Counted from the stretch's first letter, positions 8,513-17,393 are shown. The stretch is DNA of 64,000 nucleotides from JAFDBW01 sp963825575 (GCA_963825575.1 CAWGUB010000009.1:124001-188000), one strand, 5' to 3'. Numbers and translations are program-made. The notes: generated from the sequence alone by a model not told the origin.

Positions 8513-8777
8513 AGGCGGGGGCTGGATGCTGGGGATTGGGGGCTGATTGTTCGCCACTTATCTAATCTCTACCAGCGGATTTGAATAAAAAAACCAGAAA
8601 TGCGTGATACGAAAACCCATAAATCTGTTTAACGCAAAGGCGCTAAAGAGAATCATTTTATTGTTTATAAAACAAAGCTATAAGCTCTGCGTCTTCGCGC
8701 CTTGAGTGAGCAAAGCGAACGGGCGTTAAAGGCGGAGGCTGGAGGCTGGAGGCTGGGGATTGGGGATTGGGGATTGG
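8513..8777. repeat. Intergenic repeat cluster: G-rich heptamers and CGCAAAG-type arms
   Basis: Non-coding. GGAGGCT occurs three times in tandem at 8734-8754, followed by GGGGATT three times at 8755-8775; a degenerate version lies at 8513-8548. The four-G runs could form a quadruplex. Between them, 8628-8650 (TTTAACGCAAAGGCGCTAAAG-like) and 8685-8706 (CTCTGCGTCTTCGCGCC-like) are inverted arms of a CGCAAAG repeat also seen near 20.9 and 26.3 kb. Confidence 0.6.
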
Positions 8778-8808
8778 ACGAGAAAAGATGATAACGTTCC
8801 GGGACATG

Positions 8809-8840
8809 AAAAGGGGATCGAATGATTTCGGTCCCCTTGT
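8809..8840 (-). terminator. Terminator for the small membrane protein pair
   Basis: On the minus strand AAGGGGACCG pairs with CGATCCCCTT (one mismatch) and is followed by TTTT, just downstream of the stop at 8853. Confidence 0.65.
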
Positions 8841-8852
8841 TGTCTTTAAATC

Positions 8853-8999
8853 TTAGTTGAACATCTTGGCGCCGAGGTAGGCCAGGGCCGGCCAGGCGAT
8901 CAGTACGGCGGAGACGAAGGCGAACAGGCCCAGGACACCCATGACAGCAATCGTGTAACTGGCTTTGACGGAACTGATAATGTTGGCTGCGCTTTGCAT
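8853..8999 (-). CDS. Small single-pass membrane protein (48 aa), paralogue A
   Basis: ATG at 8999 preceded by GGAGAAA, stop TAA at 8853-8855. It starts MQSAANIISSVKASY and continues with one hydrophobic helix ending SAVLIAWPALAY, then a short tail GAKMFN. It is a close paralogue of the next gene upstream (9057-9203). The two genes are in the same direction 57 nt apart and share a terminator, so they probably form an operon. I do not recognise the family. A structural role in the membrane, or as a small subunit of a membrane complex, is possible but unsupported. Coding potential is supported by conservation of the protein between the copies despite third-position changes. Confidence 0.75.
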   Translation of the reverse strand: MQSAANIISSVKASYTIAVMGVLGLFAFVSAVLIAWPALAYLGAKMFN

Positions 9000-9056
9000 G
9001 ATGTTTCTCCTATGGGTGTCTCGCGCTTAAGGTGCGAGGCTGAAAGTTAATAAATC

Positions 9057-9203
9057 CTAGTTGAACAGTTTCGAGCCGATGTAGGCGAGTGCCGGCCAGG
9101 CGATCAGAACTGCAGAGATGAAGGCGAACACGCCGAGAGCGGCAATAACGAGAACCAGGTAAGAACTTTTTACGGTATCCATAAAGCGGCTTTGAGTTTT
9201 CAT
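9057..9203 (-). CDS. Small single-pass membrane protein (48 aa), paralogue B
   Basis: ATG at 9203 with AAAAGGAGAAC upstream, TAG stop at 9057-9059. Begins MKTQSRFMDTVKSSY, followed by a hydrophobic helix and the segment SAVLIAWPALAY shared exactly with paralogue A, ending GSKLFN. Length (48 aa), position of the helix and the C-terminal Phe-Asn are the same in both. Many differences between the two genes are synonymous (for example GCC/GCA, CTG/CTC), which is the sign of selection on protein. A ~425 nt AT-rich region upstream presumably holds the promoter. Family not recognised. Confidence 0.75.
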   Translation of the reverse strand: MKTQSRFMDTVKSSYLVLVIAALGVFAFISAVLIAWPALAYIGSKLFN

Positions 9204-9629
9204 GATGTTCTCCTTTTGTTAATTGTTTTTAATTGATCTTGATTAGAGTTTTAACATTAAAGAATATTCATGTCAAGCATAAAAGTTAAAATATTTTCAT
9301 ATTTATTTAATTTTATCTAAATGCTTGTTATTACAGAGGATAAAGTAAGACATTACCCTCAATACCGGCTTTTTCAGCTCCTTTTCTTAAATTAATTTTT
9401 AACATTTTTCATTTTTTTATTAACAAAACAAGCCCCCCTGACGATTAGCAGTACAGAGGACATTCGTGGTTGAGTCCTTAAAAGAAGCCCCTGCGAAAAT
9501 CAGGTCCAGGATCCCTGGCAGAGGACATCCAAAAAGGATTAAAATTTATCTTGCGCATGCGTCACAAACAACTTAACATACAATTTATTGTGGTAAATAT
9601 AAGTGGGCACACTACATATTGAGGCATCC
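9204..9629. other. AT-rich intergenic region
   Basis: About 425 nt with long A/T stretches and no gene that I can support. It separates the divergent small membrane protein pair from the CxxC peptide gene and likely contains promoters for both. The octamer GAGGACAT occurs at about 9457 and 9524. Confidence 0.4.
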
Positions 9630-9725
9630 ATGAGCAATCCCAAGACACACCCATGTAAAGAATGTGGAAAATCTTATTCGACAGCCTGCCAGCAATGTCA
9701 GATGTCGAAACGCAAAAAGCGCTGA
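9630..9725 (+). CDS. 31-residue CxxC...CxxC peptide, zinc-ribbon-like
   Basis: MSNPKTHPCKECGKSYSTAC then QQCQMSKRKKR. Two Cys pairs (CKEC at residues 9-12 and CQQC at 20-23) could hold one zinc, with a basic tail. TTGAGG lies about 6 nt before the ATG. Too short for a family assignment; could be a nucleic-acid-binding micro-protein. Supported only by the ribosome site and the regular Cys spacing. Confidence 0.5.
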   Translation: MSNPKTHPCKECGKSYSTACQQCQMSKRKKR

Positions 9726-9818
9726 GAACAAGGTCATTTTCACCCCGAGTCATACTGACGATGGGCAAGCCCTCTCTCATCTGCTAGAATCATGCAACCA
9801 ACAAAATAAGGAGTGATC

Positions 9819-10145
9819 ATGAAAAACCTATTTTCACTCGTCATTGTTGCCACCGTTATGTTTGGCATGGCACCCATGGCTGCTGCTGACGCAGCCAAAG
9901 GCCAGGGAATCTACATGAACTTCTGTGCGTCCTGTCACGCCAGCGGCATCGCCGGGGCCCCCAAAGTCGGTGATAAAACGGCGTGGACGAAGCGTAGTGC
10001 CAAAGGGACTGATGCAGTGGTTAGAAACGCCATCAACGGTTATCAAGGCAGCAGCGGATTCATGCCGGCCAAGGGCGGCAACAGCGCACTGACCGATGAG
10101 GAAGTCTCCTCTGCGGTCTCGTACATGCTGGAGCAGAGCAGATAA
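9819..10145 (+). CDS. Periplasmic class I cytochrome c (c5-type)
   Basis: 108 residues with a cleavable signal peptide (MKNLFSLVIVATVMFGMAPM, cleavage after AAA near residue 23). One haem site CASCH at about residues 36-40 and a distal methionine in GFMPAKGG near residue 83, followed by LTDEEVSSAVSYM, the usual C-terminal helix. It is a small soluble electron carrier. AAGGAG lies 7 nt before the ATG at 9819. Monocistronic, with its own terminator. Confidence 0.9.
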   Translation: MKNLFSLVIVATVMFGMAPMAAADAAKGQGIYMNFCASCHASGIAGAPKVGDKTAWTKRSAKGTDAVVRNAINGYQGSSGFMPAKGGNSALTDEEVSSAVSYMLEQSR

Positions 10146-10174
10146 CATCAGCTCCAGCTCCAATACAGATGATT

Positions 10175-10205
10175 AAAGCCCGGTCTACTGGACAGCCGGG
10201 CTTTT
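10175..10205 (+). terminator. Rho-independent terminator after cytochrome c
   Basis: AAAGCCCGG and CCGGGCTTTT form a 9-bp stem with a 12-nt loop and T tract. Confidence 0.85.
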
Positions 10206-10347
10206 CTATTGCGGAGATTGACATCCGGATTCAGGTTGCAAAAATACTCGCCGCACAAACAGCGCACCTCTGAATTTCTGGCCAATCCGGAAAACAAACG
10301 TGCTATTTTGTGCGTTTGATCAACCACAACGATTTTCTCGGACTCTA

Positions 10348-12870
10348 ATGACCAACGAATCTTCCATCTACCAGCTAAAACGTCCGGCCCGCTACCTGGG
10401 TGGTGAGCGCGGCAGCGTCTGTAAGGACTGGGCGCAGGTCGATGTGCGCTTTGCGATGGCGTTTCCCGACGTCTACGAAGTCGGCATGAGCCACATCGGC
10501 TCAGCAATCCTGTATCGTGTTCTCAACGATGTCGACTGGATTGCGGCTGAACGTAGCTACACCCCTTGGCCGGACCGTGAAGCCCAGTTGCGCGACCAGG
10601 GCAAGCCCCTGACCTCCCTGGAGAGCGATCGCCCCCTGGGTGATTTCGACATTATCGGCTTTTCGCTGCAATACGAGCTTTGTTACACCAACGTTCTGAC
10701 TATGCTTAAACTGTCCGGTCTGCCACTGCATGCAAACGCACGCAGTGAGCAGGCTCCTTTGATCGTTGTCGGCGGCCCCTGCGCATTCAACCCGGAACCA
10801 CTTGCCGATTTTATCGATTGCGCTGTCATCGGTGACGGTGAGGAGGCCATCCTTGATCTCTGTACGGCTTTTCGTGACAGCAGATCGGCCGGGGAAAACA
10901 GGGCGACCCTCCTGAAGAGACTGGCTGCGATAGAAGGCGTTTACGTTCCATCTCTTTTTTCAGTCAGTTACAAACCGGACGGCAAAGTTTCCGCCATCAC
11001 TCCGACGACGGGGGCGCAGGGAAAAGTCAAGCGCCGGATACTGCCTGACCTGGACTCGGCACCATATCCGACCCAGCCGATTGTACCCTTCCTCGAGACA
11101 ATCCACGATCGGGTCGCCGTGGAAGTGGCCCGTGGCTGCACCCGCGGCTGCCGTTTCTGCCAGGCCGGTTATATCTACCGCCCGGTTCGCGAACGGCAAC
11201 CGGAAACGATCCGCAGCCTGGTCGAGCAGATGCTGCGCCACTCCGGCTACGACGAGGTCTCACTGCTTTCTCTCTCAACGGGGGATTACAGCGCCATAGA
11301 AGTCCTGATGCAGGACCTGATGGGCTGTTATGCCGACCAGCGTGTGGCGATATCACTTCCCAGCCTGCGGGTCGGCTCTTTGACCCCGGAGCTGATGAAT
11401 GAGATCAAGAAGGTCCGCAAAACCGGCTTCACCATGGCGCCTGAGGCTGGCAGCGAACGTTTGCGACTGGTCATCAACAAGGGGATAAAAGAGGCAGACC
11501 TGGTTGAGAGTGCCAAGGCCGCCTTCGAACTCGGCTGGCGTATCATCAAGCTCTACTTCATGATCGGACTGCCCACGGAAACGGACGAGGACCTGGATGC
11601 ACTGGTCGACCTGGCCGCTCGCGTCAAGGCCACCGGACGGGGCACCCAGGGCGGGGCCGATGTCAATGTCTCGGTGTCGACATTTGTTCCGAAAGCGCAC
11701 TCGCCCTTTCAGTGGGAAGCACAGATCAGCTTTGCGGAGACCCTGTCCCGGCAGGACAAGCTGCGCAATGCCTTGAAGAAGAAACGCCTGCGACTCAAAT
11801 GGCACGAAGCAGAGCTCTCGTTTCTCGAGGGTGTGTTTGCCCGCGGCGATCGTCGTCTCGGCGCCGTCCTCGCAGAAGCGGTTCAACGGGGGTGTCGTTT
11901 TGACGGCTGGCGCGATCATTTCCGGTGGGATTTGTGGCAGGAGGCATTTGCTGCGGCAGGACTCGACCCAGCCTGGTACCTTCGCCAACGCCAGGTCGGT
12001 GAGACCCTGCCCTGGGACCACATCGATTCCGGAGTCAGCAAAGATTTCCTGCTGCGCGAACGTCAGAATGCCCTGCTCGGCAAAGAGACGCCGGACTGTC
12101 GTCATGGCCAGTGCAGCTATTGTGGACTGTGTGATTTCGATACTGTCCGGCCACGTCTGTCCGACCGTGAAGAGGCAGGCAGGCAAAACCCCGTTGTAGC
12201 GCCAATTGTTCCTGGGCCTGAGCTCCTGCCAAAGCTGCGGCTGACTCTCACCAAGACGGGTCGCACGGCAAGCCTGAGCCATCTTGAATACATGACCCTG
12301 ATCCACCGGGCCGTCCGCCGGGCCGGGCTGCCGATCAAGTATTCGGCCGGCTTCCACCCGGCGCCTCGTATCAGTTTCGGCGATGCTCTGCCGCTCGGTG
12401 TTGCCAGTGAGGCGGAAATAGTAGACCTGGAATTAACGGCGACTTGCGAACCATCCACGGCCATGGAACGGCTCAACCGGGAATTCCCGGAAGGCGTCCG
12501 GGTCCTCAAGGCTGAGATATGGCCGCGCAGCGGCGACGCCCCTGCAAACAGTATCGTCGCCGCAACCTACCGGGTTCCCCTGACTGAAGATATGGATAAA
12601 GATTTCGACACCAGACTGCGGGACTTTTTACAACAGGACAGCGTCATCACCACCAGGACCAAGAAGAACCGTCAGGAAAAAATTGATCTAAGGCCCTGGG
12701 TTCTGGACCTGCAGTGCCGGAATCGCCAGCTCTTGATGGAGCTGAAATCCGGCAGCCCTCTCTTTCTTGCTGCGTATCTTATGGAAAAAGATATCGAGGA
12801 CGTTCGTACCATGGGCATATGCAAAACATCGATCCGGTTGAAAGAACCGGGAATACAGGTAAATTTGTAA
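10348..12870 (+). CDS. TIGR03960-type B12-binding/radical SAM protein fused to DUF2344
   Basis: 840 residues. The N-terminal part resembles a cobalamin-binding-like domain (FAMAFPDVYEVGMSH, IIGFSLQYELCYTNVLTML). The radical SAM core has GCTRGCRFCQAGY (CxxxCxxC) near residues 262-272. The last ~200 residues (LTLTKTGRTASLSHLEYMTL onward) form a DUF2344 domain, and a CxxC cluster (HGQCSYCGLCDF) sits between. This architecture is common next to RNase G in Geobacter and relatives; a tRNA or RNA modification role has been suggested from context, but the reaction is not established to my knowledge. ATG 10348 was chosen as the start of family-like sequence; the upstream in-frame ATG at 10300 lies in the leader. 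Lies 114 nt before rng. Confidence 0.85.
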   Translation: MTNESSIYQLKRPARYLGGERGSVCKDWAQVDVRFAMAFPDVYEVGMSHIGSAILYRVLNDVDWIAAERSYTPWPDREAQLRDQGKPLTSLESDRPLGDFDIIGFSLQYELCYTNVLTMLKLSGLPLHANARSEQAPLIVVGGPCAFNPEPLADFIDCAVIGDGEEAILDLCTAFRDSRSAGENRATLLKRLAAIEGVYVPSLFSVSYKPDGKVSAITPTTGAQGKVKRRILPDLDSAPYPTQPIVPFLETIHDRVAVEVARGCTRGCRFCQAGYIYRPVRERQPETIRSLVEQMLRHSGYDEVSLLSLSTGDYSAIEVLMQDLMGCYADQRVAISLPSLRVGSLTPELMNEIKKVRKTGFTMAPEAGSERLRLVINKGIKEADLVESAKAAFELGWRIIKLYFMIGLPTETDEDLDALVDLAARVKATGRGTQGGADVNVSVSTFVPKAHSPFQWEAQISFAETLSRQDKLRNALKKKRLRLKWHEAELSFLEGVFARGDRRLGAVLAEAVQRGCRFDGWRDHFRWDLWQEAFAAAGLDPAWYLRQRQVGETLPWDHIDSGVSKDFLLRERQNALLGKETPDCRHGQCSYCGLCDFDTVRPRLSDREEAGRQNPVVAPIVPGPELLPKLRLTLTKTGRTASLSHLEYMTLIHRAVRRAGLPIKYSAGFHPAPRISFGDALPLGVASEAEIVDLELTATCEPSTAMERLNREFPEGVRVLKAEIWPRSGDAPANSIVAATYRVPLTEDMDKDFDTRLRDFLQQDSVITTRTKKNRQEKIDLRPWVLDLQCRNRQLLMELKSGSPLFLAAYLMEKDIEDVRTMGICKTSIRLKEPGIQVNL

Positions 12871-12984
12871 GACGACGCATCGTTGACGCAGGCATTACGA
12901 GACGCCCCTGCCGTCACTGCGGCCTTTGAATACCAACGAATTTTCACTTTAACGATAGAGACATCCAGGTAAGGAGACACCATC

Positions 12985-14496
12985 ATGGCCAAGGAACTGG
13001 TCATCAACACCACATCCCACGAGACGCGGATTGCCCTGCTGGAGAGTGGCCACATTGCCGAACTCTACATCGAACGCAACCGCGAACTCGGCATCGTCGG
13101 CAACATCTACCGCGGCCGCGTCATTCGGGTTCTGCCAGGCATGCAGGCGGCATTTGTCGATATCGGCCTTGAGAAGGCTGCTTTTCTCTACGTTGCCGAT
13201 GTCCTCGACGAGATGGAAGCCGTCGAACATTACGTAGAAGTTGGCCATCGCCACGAGCAACAAAGCGAAGAGACCGGTGAAGAGAGCCCCCCTTTGCCGC
13301 CAATCGAGGAACTTTTGCAGGAAGGCCAGGAAATCCTGGTCCAGGTTGCCAAAGAGCCGATCGGCACCAAGGGCGCGCGCATCACCTCGCACATCTCGCT
13401 ACCGGGACGCAACCTGGTCTATATGCCCACCGTTGACCATGTCGGCATCTCCCGCAGGATTGAAAACGAAGATGAGCGCGAACGTCTGCGCCACCTGGTA
13501 GATGTCATGCGCCCGGCCGGTACCGGCTTCATTGTCCGTACGGCGGCCGAACTGCGCGAAGGGGAAGAGCTCAAGGCCGACATGGATTACCTGGTCAACC
13601 TGTGGACCCAGATCAGCGAGCACTGCGAAGATGACCAGGCGCCCTGCCTGGTTCACTCAGATCTTGATGTGACCAGCAAGGTCCTGCGCGACATACTTAC
13701 CGAAGATGTTTCCCGCATCATTGTCGACAGCCCGGTCGAATTTAAAAAGATTGTCCACTTCCTCGATACCTTCATGCTTGGGCACAACTTCCAGGTTGAA
13801 CAGTACTCTGGCGACGAACCGATATTTGACACCTTCGGTCTCGAAGTGGAGATCGCCCGGGCATTGGGCCGCAAGGTTTGGCTGAAAAGCGGTGGCTACA
13901 TCATTATCGAACAGACCGAGGCCCTGACCGCCGTCGACGTCAACACCGGGCGTTTTGTCGGCAAGCACAACCTCGAGGATACGATCCTGAAGACCAATCT
14001 GGAGGCGGTCAAGGAGATCGCCTTCCAGTTGCGCCTGCGCAATATCGGTGGCCTGATTATCATCGACTTCATCGACATGGAAAAAGAGGCCCACCGCGAG
14101 AAGGTCCACGGCGCGCTGGAAGAGACACTGAAGAATGACAAGGCGAAAACCAATATACTGAAGATCTCGGAGCTCGGCCTGGCGGAAATGACCCGCAAGC
14201 GCGTTCGTGAGAGCATCGGCCGGACCCTTTGCGAGCCATGCCCCTACTGTGAAGGGAAAGGTTATGTCAAGAGCCGTACGACCACAGTCTATGAGATCTT
14301 CCGTGAGCTGCAGCGCGAAATGGGGCCCGCCCCCGGCTACCGGATGACCATCCTGGTTCACCCGGACATTGCCTCTCTGCTCTACGACGACGAGCGTCAC
14401 GGGATAGAGGAGCTGGAAAAGAAATTCGAAAAGCAGATCACGATCACAGCCCGTCAGGGCTTTCACCTGGAGCAGTTCGAGATCATTGTCGGCTGA
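12985..14496 (+). CDS. rng: Ribonuclease G/E-type endoribonuclease
   Basis: 503 residues, the usual length for RNase G (no long RNase E tail). An S1 domain at the N-terminus contains an acidic insertion (about residues 88-110). The catalytic region has AVDVNTGRFVGK (about 312-323) and IIIDFIDM (about 354-361), the two metal-binding aspartates, and a zinc-link motif CEPCPYCEGKGY near residue 415. It cleaves single-stranded 5'-monophosphorylated RNA, acting in rRNA maturation and mRNA decay. AAGGAG lies upstream of the ATG. Probably co-transcribed with the radical SAM gene. Confidence 0.95.
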   Translation: MAKELVINTTSHETRIALLESGHIAELYIERNRELGIVGNIYRGRVIRVLPGMQAAFVDIGLEKAAFLYVADVLDEMEAVEHYVEVGHRHEQQSEETGEESPPLPPIEELLQEGQEILVQVAKEPIGTKGARITSHISLPGRNLVYMPTVDHVGISRRIENEDERERLRHLVDVMRPAGTGFIVRTAAELREGEELKADMDYLVNLWTQISEHCEDDQAPCLVHSDLDVTSKVLRDILTEDVSRIIVDSPVEFKKIVHFLDTFMLGHNFQVEQYSGDEPIFDTFGLEVEIARALGRKVWLKSGGYIIIEQTEALTAVDVNTGRFVGKHNLEDTILKTNLEAVKEIAFQLRLRNIGGLIIIDFIDMEKEAHREKVHGALEETLKNDKAKTNILKISELGLAEMTRKRVRESIGRTLCEPCPYCEGKGYVKSRTTTVYEIFRELQREMGPAPGYRMTILVHPDIASLLYDDERHGIEELEKKFEKQITITARQGFHLEQFEIIVG

Positions 14497-14561
14497 TCAG
14501 GGCGGGATTTGCTGCATCCGTCAGGCAGGCATCCCGGCAAACCGGGCAGACCTGGCTCCGG

Positions 14562-14999
14562 CTAATTCGACCGTGATTCCATATCGATCAGCAGCTTTTT
14601 CAGCTGATCGATGGTCTCTTCCAGGGCCTGGTTGTTCTGCCTGAGAACGAGCATTTCGTCATTGCAACGGGCAAGTTTTTTTTCTTCCAGGAGCGCCTGT
14701 TTCGTCTCCCCTGCTTCCTTTACATTGGCCTTGCTCTCAATCTCAGCAAGGAGCTTGTCCTGCTGTTCGACCAACTGGATCACCAACTCGGCCCTGGCCG
14801 CCCATTGCCCTTCCTCATGCTGTTGCGACAGCAGCTTCAAGGACTGCAGATCGCCTGATTCGATGTACTGGTCCAGCCCCTCCGCGAAGAGTTCGGGGCC
14901 CGTCATCGATGCGCCCGGCGGGACAAACAGGCCGTTACAGCCGACCAGAAGGAAGCCGACTAAGAAAACCGGGAGCCAGCGATTCAATGTAGAGGTCAT
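14562..14999 (-). CDS. Coiled-coil lipoprotein
   Basis: 145 residues. Lipobox LLVGC at residues 17-21 after a hydrophobic signal, so it is expected to be lipid-anchored. The rest is charged and helical, with a long coiled coil from about residue 70 (ELVIQLVEQQDKLLAEIESK) to the C-terminus. Its start overlaps the stop of the GGDEF-like gene (ATGA at 14996-14999), so the two are translationally coupled and may work together at the membrane. No family recognised. Confidence 0.75.
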   Translation of the reverse strand: MTSTLNRWLPVFLVGFLLVGCNGLFVPPGASMTGPELFAEGLDQYIESGDLQSLKLLSQQHEEGQWAARAELVIQLVEQQDKLLAEIESKANVKEAGETKQALLEEKKLARCNDEMLVLRQNNQALEETIDQLKKLLIDMESRSN

Positions 15000-16324
15000 G
15001 ACAGTTGTTTCCTGCGGTCTATGAGGTAGTTGCTGCCCTTAAGCCTTTTCAGGTGATCTTTCATACTGGCGCAATTCTGGCTGACTGTCAAAAGAGACGG
15101 GTTTTCCATGTTCTCGGACAGCGTGACGGCGATTGAAATGGTCATCAGCGGAAAGGACCGCTTGATATCGTATCGATCCGTGCTAAAGATGAACCCCGCT
15201 TTGAGGTCTTTTGGCTCGTAGATTTCGGGGACCATGCGGTCAAATTCACAGATGACGGCTTTTGCAATATCTTCGGCACGCTCGGGAGCGGTCATAATCA
15301 CGTAATCATCTCCGCCGATATGACCGACCAGGTCATCATCCCCTCCTTGCTCGGCAACGACGCGTTTAAGCAGTTCACCGACCCGGTTGATCACGTCACT
15401 GCCGACATTGTAACCATAATAGTCAGTGTAAGCCTTGAAATTATCCAGATCAATATAGAGGTGGGCAAAAGGCCGTTTCTGCGCGATCCGGTCTTCCAGC
15501 ACACGGCTGATCGCCAGGTTGCCCGGCAGCCTGGTCAGGGGGTTGGCGTCCAGGCTCGCTCGCTCGAGCTCCACGAGTTTGCGCGCCATGTTTGAGAAAT
15601 CCCTGGCCAGCTGGCCGAACTCATCGTTGCTTTTGATGTCAATCGATGTTTCGAAATTCCCGGCAGCTATCTCCTGGGTCGCCTTCTGCAATGCCCCGAC
15701 CGAACGTCGGATGCTGGCGATTACTGTGAGCGTGACAGGAGCAGTGAGAATGATGCCGATGAAGGTGAGGATCAACGTCAGACGGTATGCCTCGCTGCTC
15801 TGTTCCGACAATTGCTTCAGGTCTTCGTTCAGGGCACTTTGATGCCGTGGCCGGAGGTCGTTGAGGAATTCCAGCAGCTGGCTGCGCAGGGGTGCGGTCG
15901 AGGTTGATGCGGTTTCTGCAGCCCGTTGCCAGTTTTTTTCTGCAAAATCCCGGCTGAGGGGCCGGTACCGGGACACGTAATCTTCGAGCATGGCCGGCAA
16001 GGAGGCAAAATAATCGGGCAGCGGCGAGGCGTTCATGTTGGCGAGAAGAGCATCAAGGTCGCCGGTTCGCCGTGCCAGGAGTTCCAGGATTTGAGGGTCT
16101 TGCAGGATAACCAGCTGGCTTTCCAGATTCTCCTGGGCCAACAGGTTCTGGCGAAGATCTCGCAGAAGGGTCAAGGCCCGGAACTGGACGCTGACCAGTT
16201 CTTCGCTGCGACGGTTATGTTCGTGCAGGCTCAACAGCGCATAACCGACCGCTATCATGCCAAACAGAATAACGACAAGGTAGCCGATCTCGACTTTCCT
16301 GATGACGGTCAAATTGGGCTTCAT
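14996..16324 (-). CDS. Membrane HAMP-GGDEF-like signalling protein with GGDDY variant
   Basis: 442 residues. Transmembrane helix 1 at about 12-32, a helical sensor region, transmembrane helix 2 at about 172-194, HAMP (about 195-250), then a diguanylate-cyclase fold with LTRLPGNLAISRVLED and YIDLDNFKAYTDYYG. The signature is GGDDY (near residue 340) instead of GGDEF, and the inhibitory RxxD site is not evident (GGDDDLVGHIGG). The glutamate of GGDEF is replaced by aspartate, so activity may be weak, altered or absent; a receptor role is possible. GGAGAT precedes the ATG. Confidence 0.85.
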   Translation of the reverse strand: MKPNLTVIRKVEIGYLVVILFGMIAVGYALLSLHEHNRRSEELVSVQFRALTLLRDLRQNLLAQENLESQLVILQDPQILELLARRTGDLDALLANMNASPLPDYFASLPAMLEDYVSRYRPLSRDFAEKNWQRAAETASTSTAPLRSQLLEFLNDLRPRHQSALNEDLKQLSEQSSEAYRLTLILTFIGIILTAPVTLTVIASIRRSVGALQKATQEIAAGNFETSIDIKSNDEFGQLARDFSNMARKLVELERASLDANPLTRLPGNLAISRVLEDRIAQKRPFAHLYIDLDNFKAYTDYYGYNVGSDVINRVGELLKRVVAEQGGDDDLVGHIGGDDYVIMTAPERAEDIAKAVICEFDRMVPEIYEPKDLKAGFIFSTDRYDIKRSFPLMTISIAVTLSENMENPSLLTVSQNCASMKDHLKRLKGSNYLIDRRKQLS

Positions 16325-16679
16325 TGCATCTCCGGTGTAAAGCAGGCCGCAGGGAAGTAGCGCTCGTACGATTTAGCAGTTTAGCATGATTTCGCGATCA
16401 TAATAACCAAGGATTTGCACCGGCAAGGGGCTTTTACGTTCTGCCCTTCGAGTGACGCTTTGTCAAACATCTCATAAAACAAGGCCTCGCAGTTTTGCAA
16501 GGATTTAAAAGCGTCACATGACCGACAGGATTACCAGGCAGAGGGCCTGGAACCCGCTGGCGCCAGGCATCATCGCGATCCATTATTTACTTGACAGCTC
16601 CTTGGTGCCAGACGTATAAATACCAGTTCCTGAGCGGGCAAAGCCCGTAATCCAAGGTAAGAAAGCGAGGTGACTGGCG
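16325..16679. other. Leader and promoter region of rplU
   Basis: About 355 nt without a supportable gene between the divergent GGDEF-like gene and rplU. It must hold promoters for both. The last ~70 nt contain GAGCGGGCAAAGCCCG, a short hairpin that could be part of a ribosomal protein leader; no named leader was recognised with confidence. Confidence 0.4.
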
Positions 16680-16988
16680 ATGTATGCGGTCATTAAAACC
16701 GGAGGAAAACAGTATAAAGTTTCCGCAGGCGACCTTCTCAAGGTCGAAAAACTGGATGGTGCTGTAGGTGACACCATCGAACTGAACGAGGTCCTCATGG
16801 TTGGCGGAGAAGAGGTCAAAATCGGAACACCTCTCTTGCCGGAAGCGAAAGTCAAAGCGCAGATCGTTGAACAGGGCAAGGACAAGAAAATCCTGGTCTT
16901 CAAATCGAAGCGGCGCAAGAACTCTCGCAAGAAAAACGGCCACCGTCAGCCCATCACTCGTTTGAAGATTACAGATATTCAAGCTTAA
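16680..16988 (+). CDS. rplU: 50S ribosomal protein L21
   Basis: 102 residues. Begins MYAVIKTGGKQYKVSAGD and ends with the basic KSKRRKNSRKKNGHRQ segment, classical L21 that contacts 23S rRNA. GCGAGG precedes the ATG. First gene of rplU-rpmA, followed by obgE, the standard bacterial arrangement. Confidence 0.97.
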   Translation: MYAVIKTGGKQYKVSAGDLLKVEKLDGAVGDTIELNEVLMVGGEEVKIGTPLLPEAKVKAQIVEQGKDKKILVFKSKRRKNSRKKNGHRQPITRLKITDIQA

Positions 16989-16999
16989 GGAGTAAAACC

Positions 17000-17251
17000 A
17001 TGGCTCATAAAAAAGCGGGAGGCAGTACCCGTAACGGTCGCGATAGTGCTGGTAAGCGTCTCGGAGTCAAGCGTTACGACGGCCAACTTGTAACGGCCGG
17101 CTCGATTCTGGTTCGCCAGCGCGGTACGACCATTCATCCCGGCAACAATGTCGGCTGTGGCAAAGACTACACCCTGTTTGCCCTGGTCGAAGGCAAGGTC
17201 AAGTTCGAGCGCCTCGGTAAGGACCGCAAGAAAGTCAGCGTCTACGCCTGA
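17000..17251 (+). CDS. rpmA: 50S ribosomal protein L27
   Basis: 83 residues. MAHKKAGGSTRNGRDS is the conserved N-terminal tail that reaches the peptidyl-transferase centre, followed by RLGVKRYDGQ. No Firmicutes-type N-terminal extension. Eleven nt after rplU with AAGGAG upstream, so clearly in the same operon. Confidence 0.97.
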   Translation: MAHKKAGGSTRNGRDSAGKRLGVKRYDGQLVTAGSILVRQRGTTIHPGNNVGCGKDYTLFALVEGKVKFERLGKDRKKVSVYA

Positions 17252-17275
17252 AGCGTAACACCTGAACAAGTTTAA

Positions 17276-17311
17276 AAACCCGAGGTTCTCAAGTGAGCTT
17301 CGGGTTTTTTG
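17276..17311 (+). terminator. Rho-independent terminator after rpmA
   Basis: AACCCGAGG pairs with CTTCGGGTT (one wobble), with a T6 run. It separates the ribosomal protein pair from obgE, so the GTPase is expected at a lower level or from its own promoter. Confidence 0.85.
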
Positions 17312-17393
17312 TGTTAGATTCTTTAAGAGGCGCGAAGCGAGAAGCGGAGCCGGGCTTGACCTGCTCCTCCCTTGGCGCGGTGTCAATCGGATT

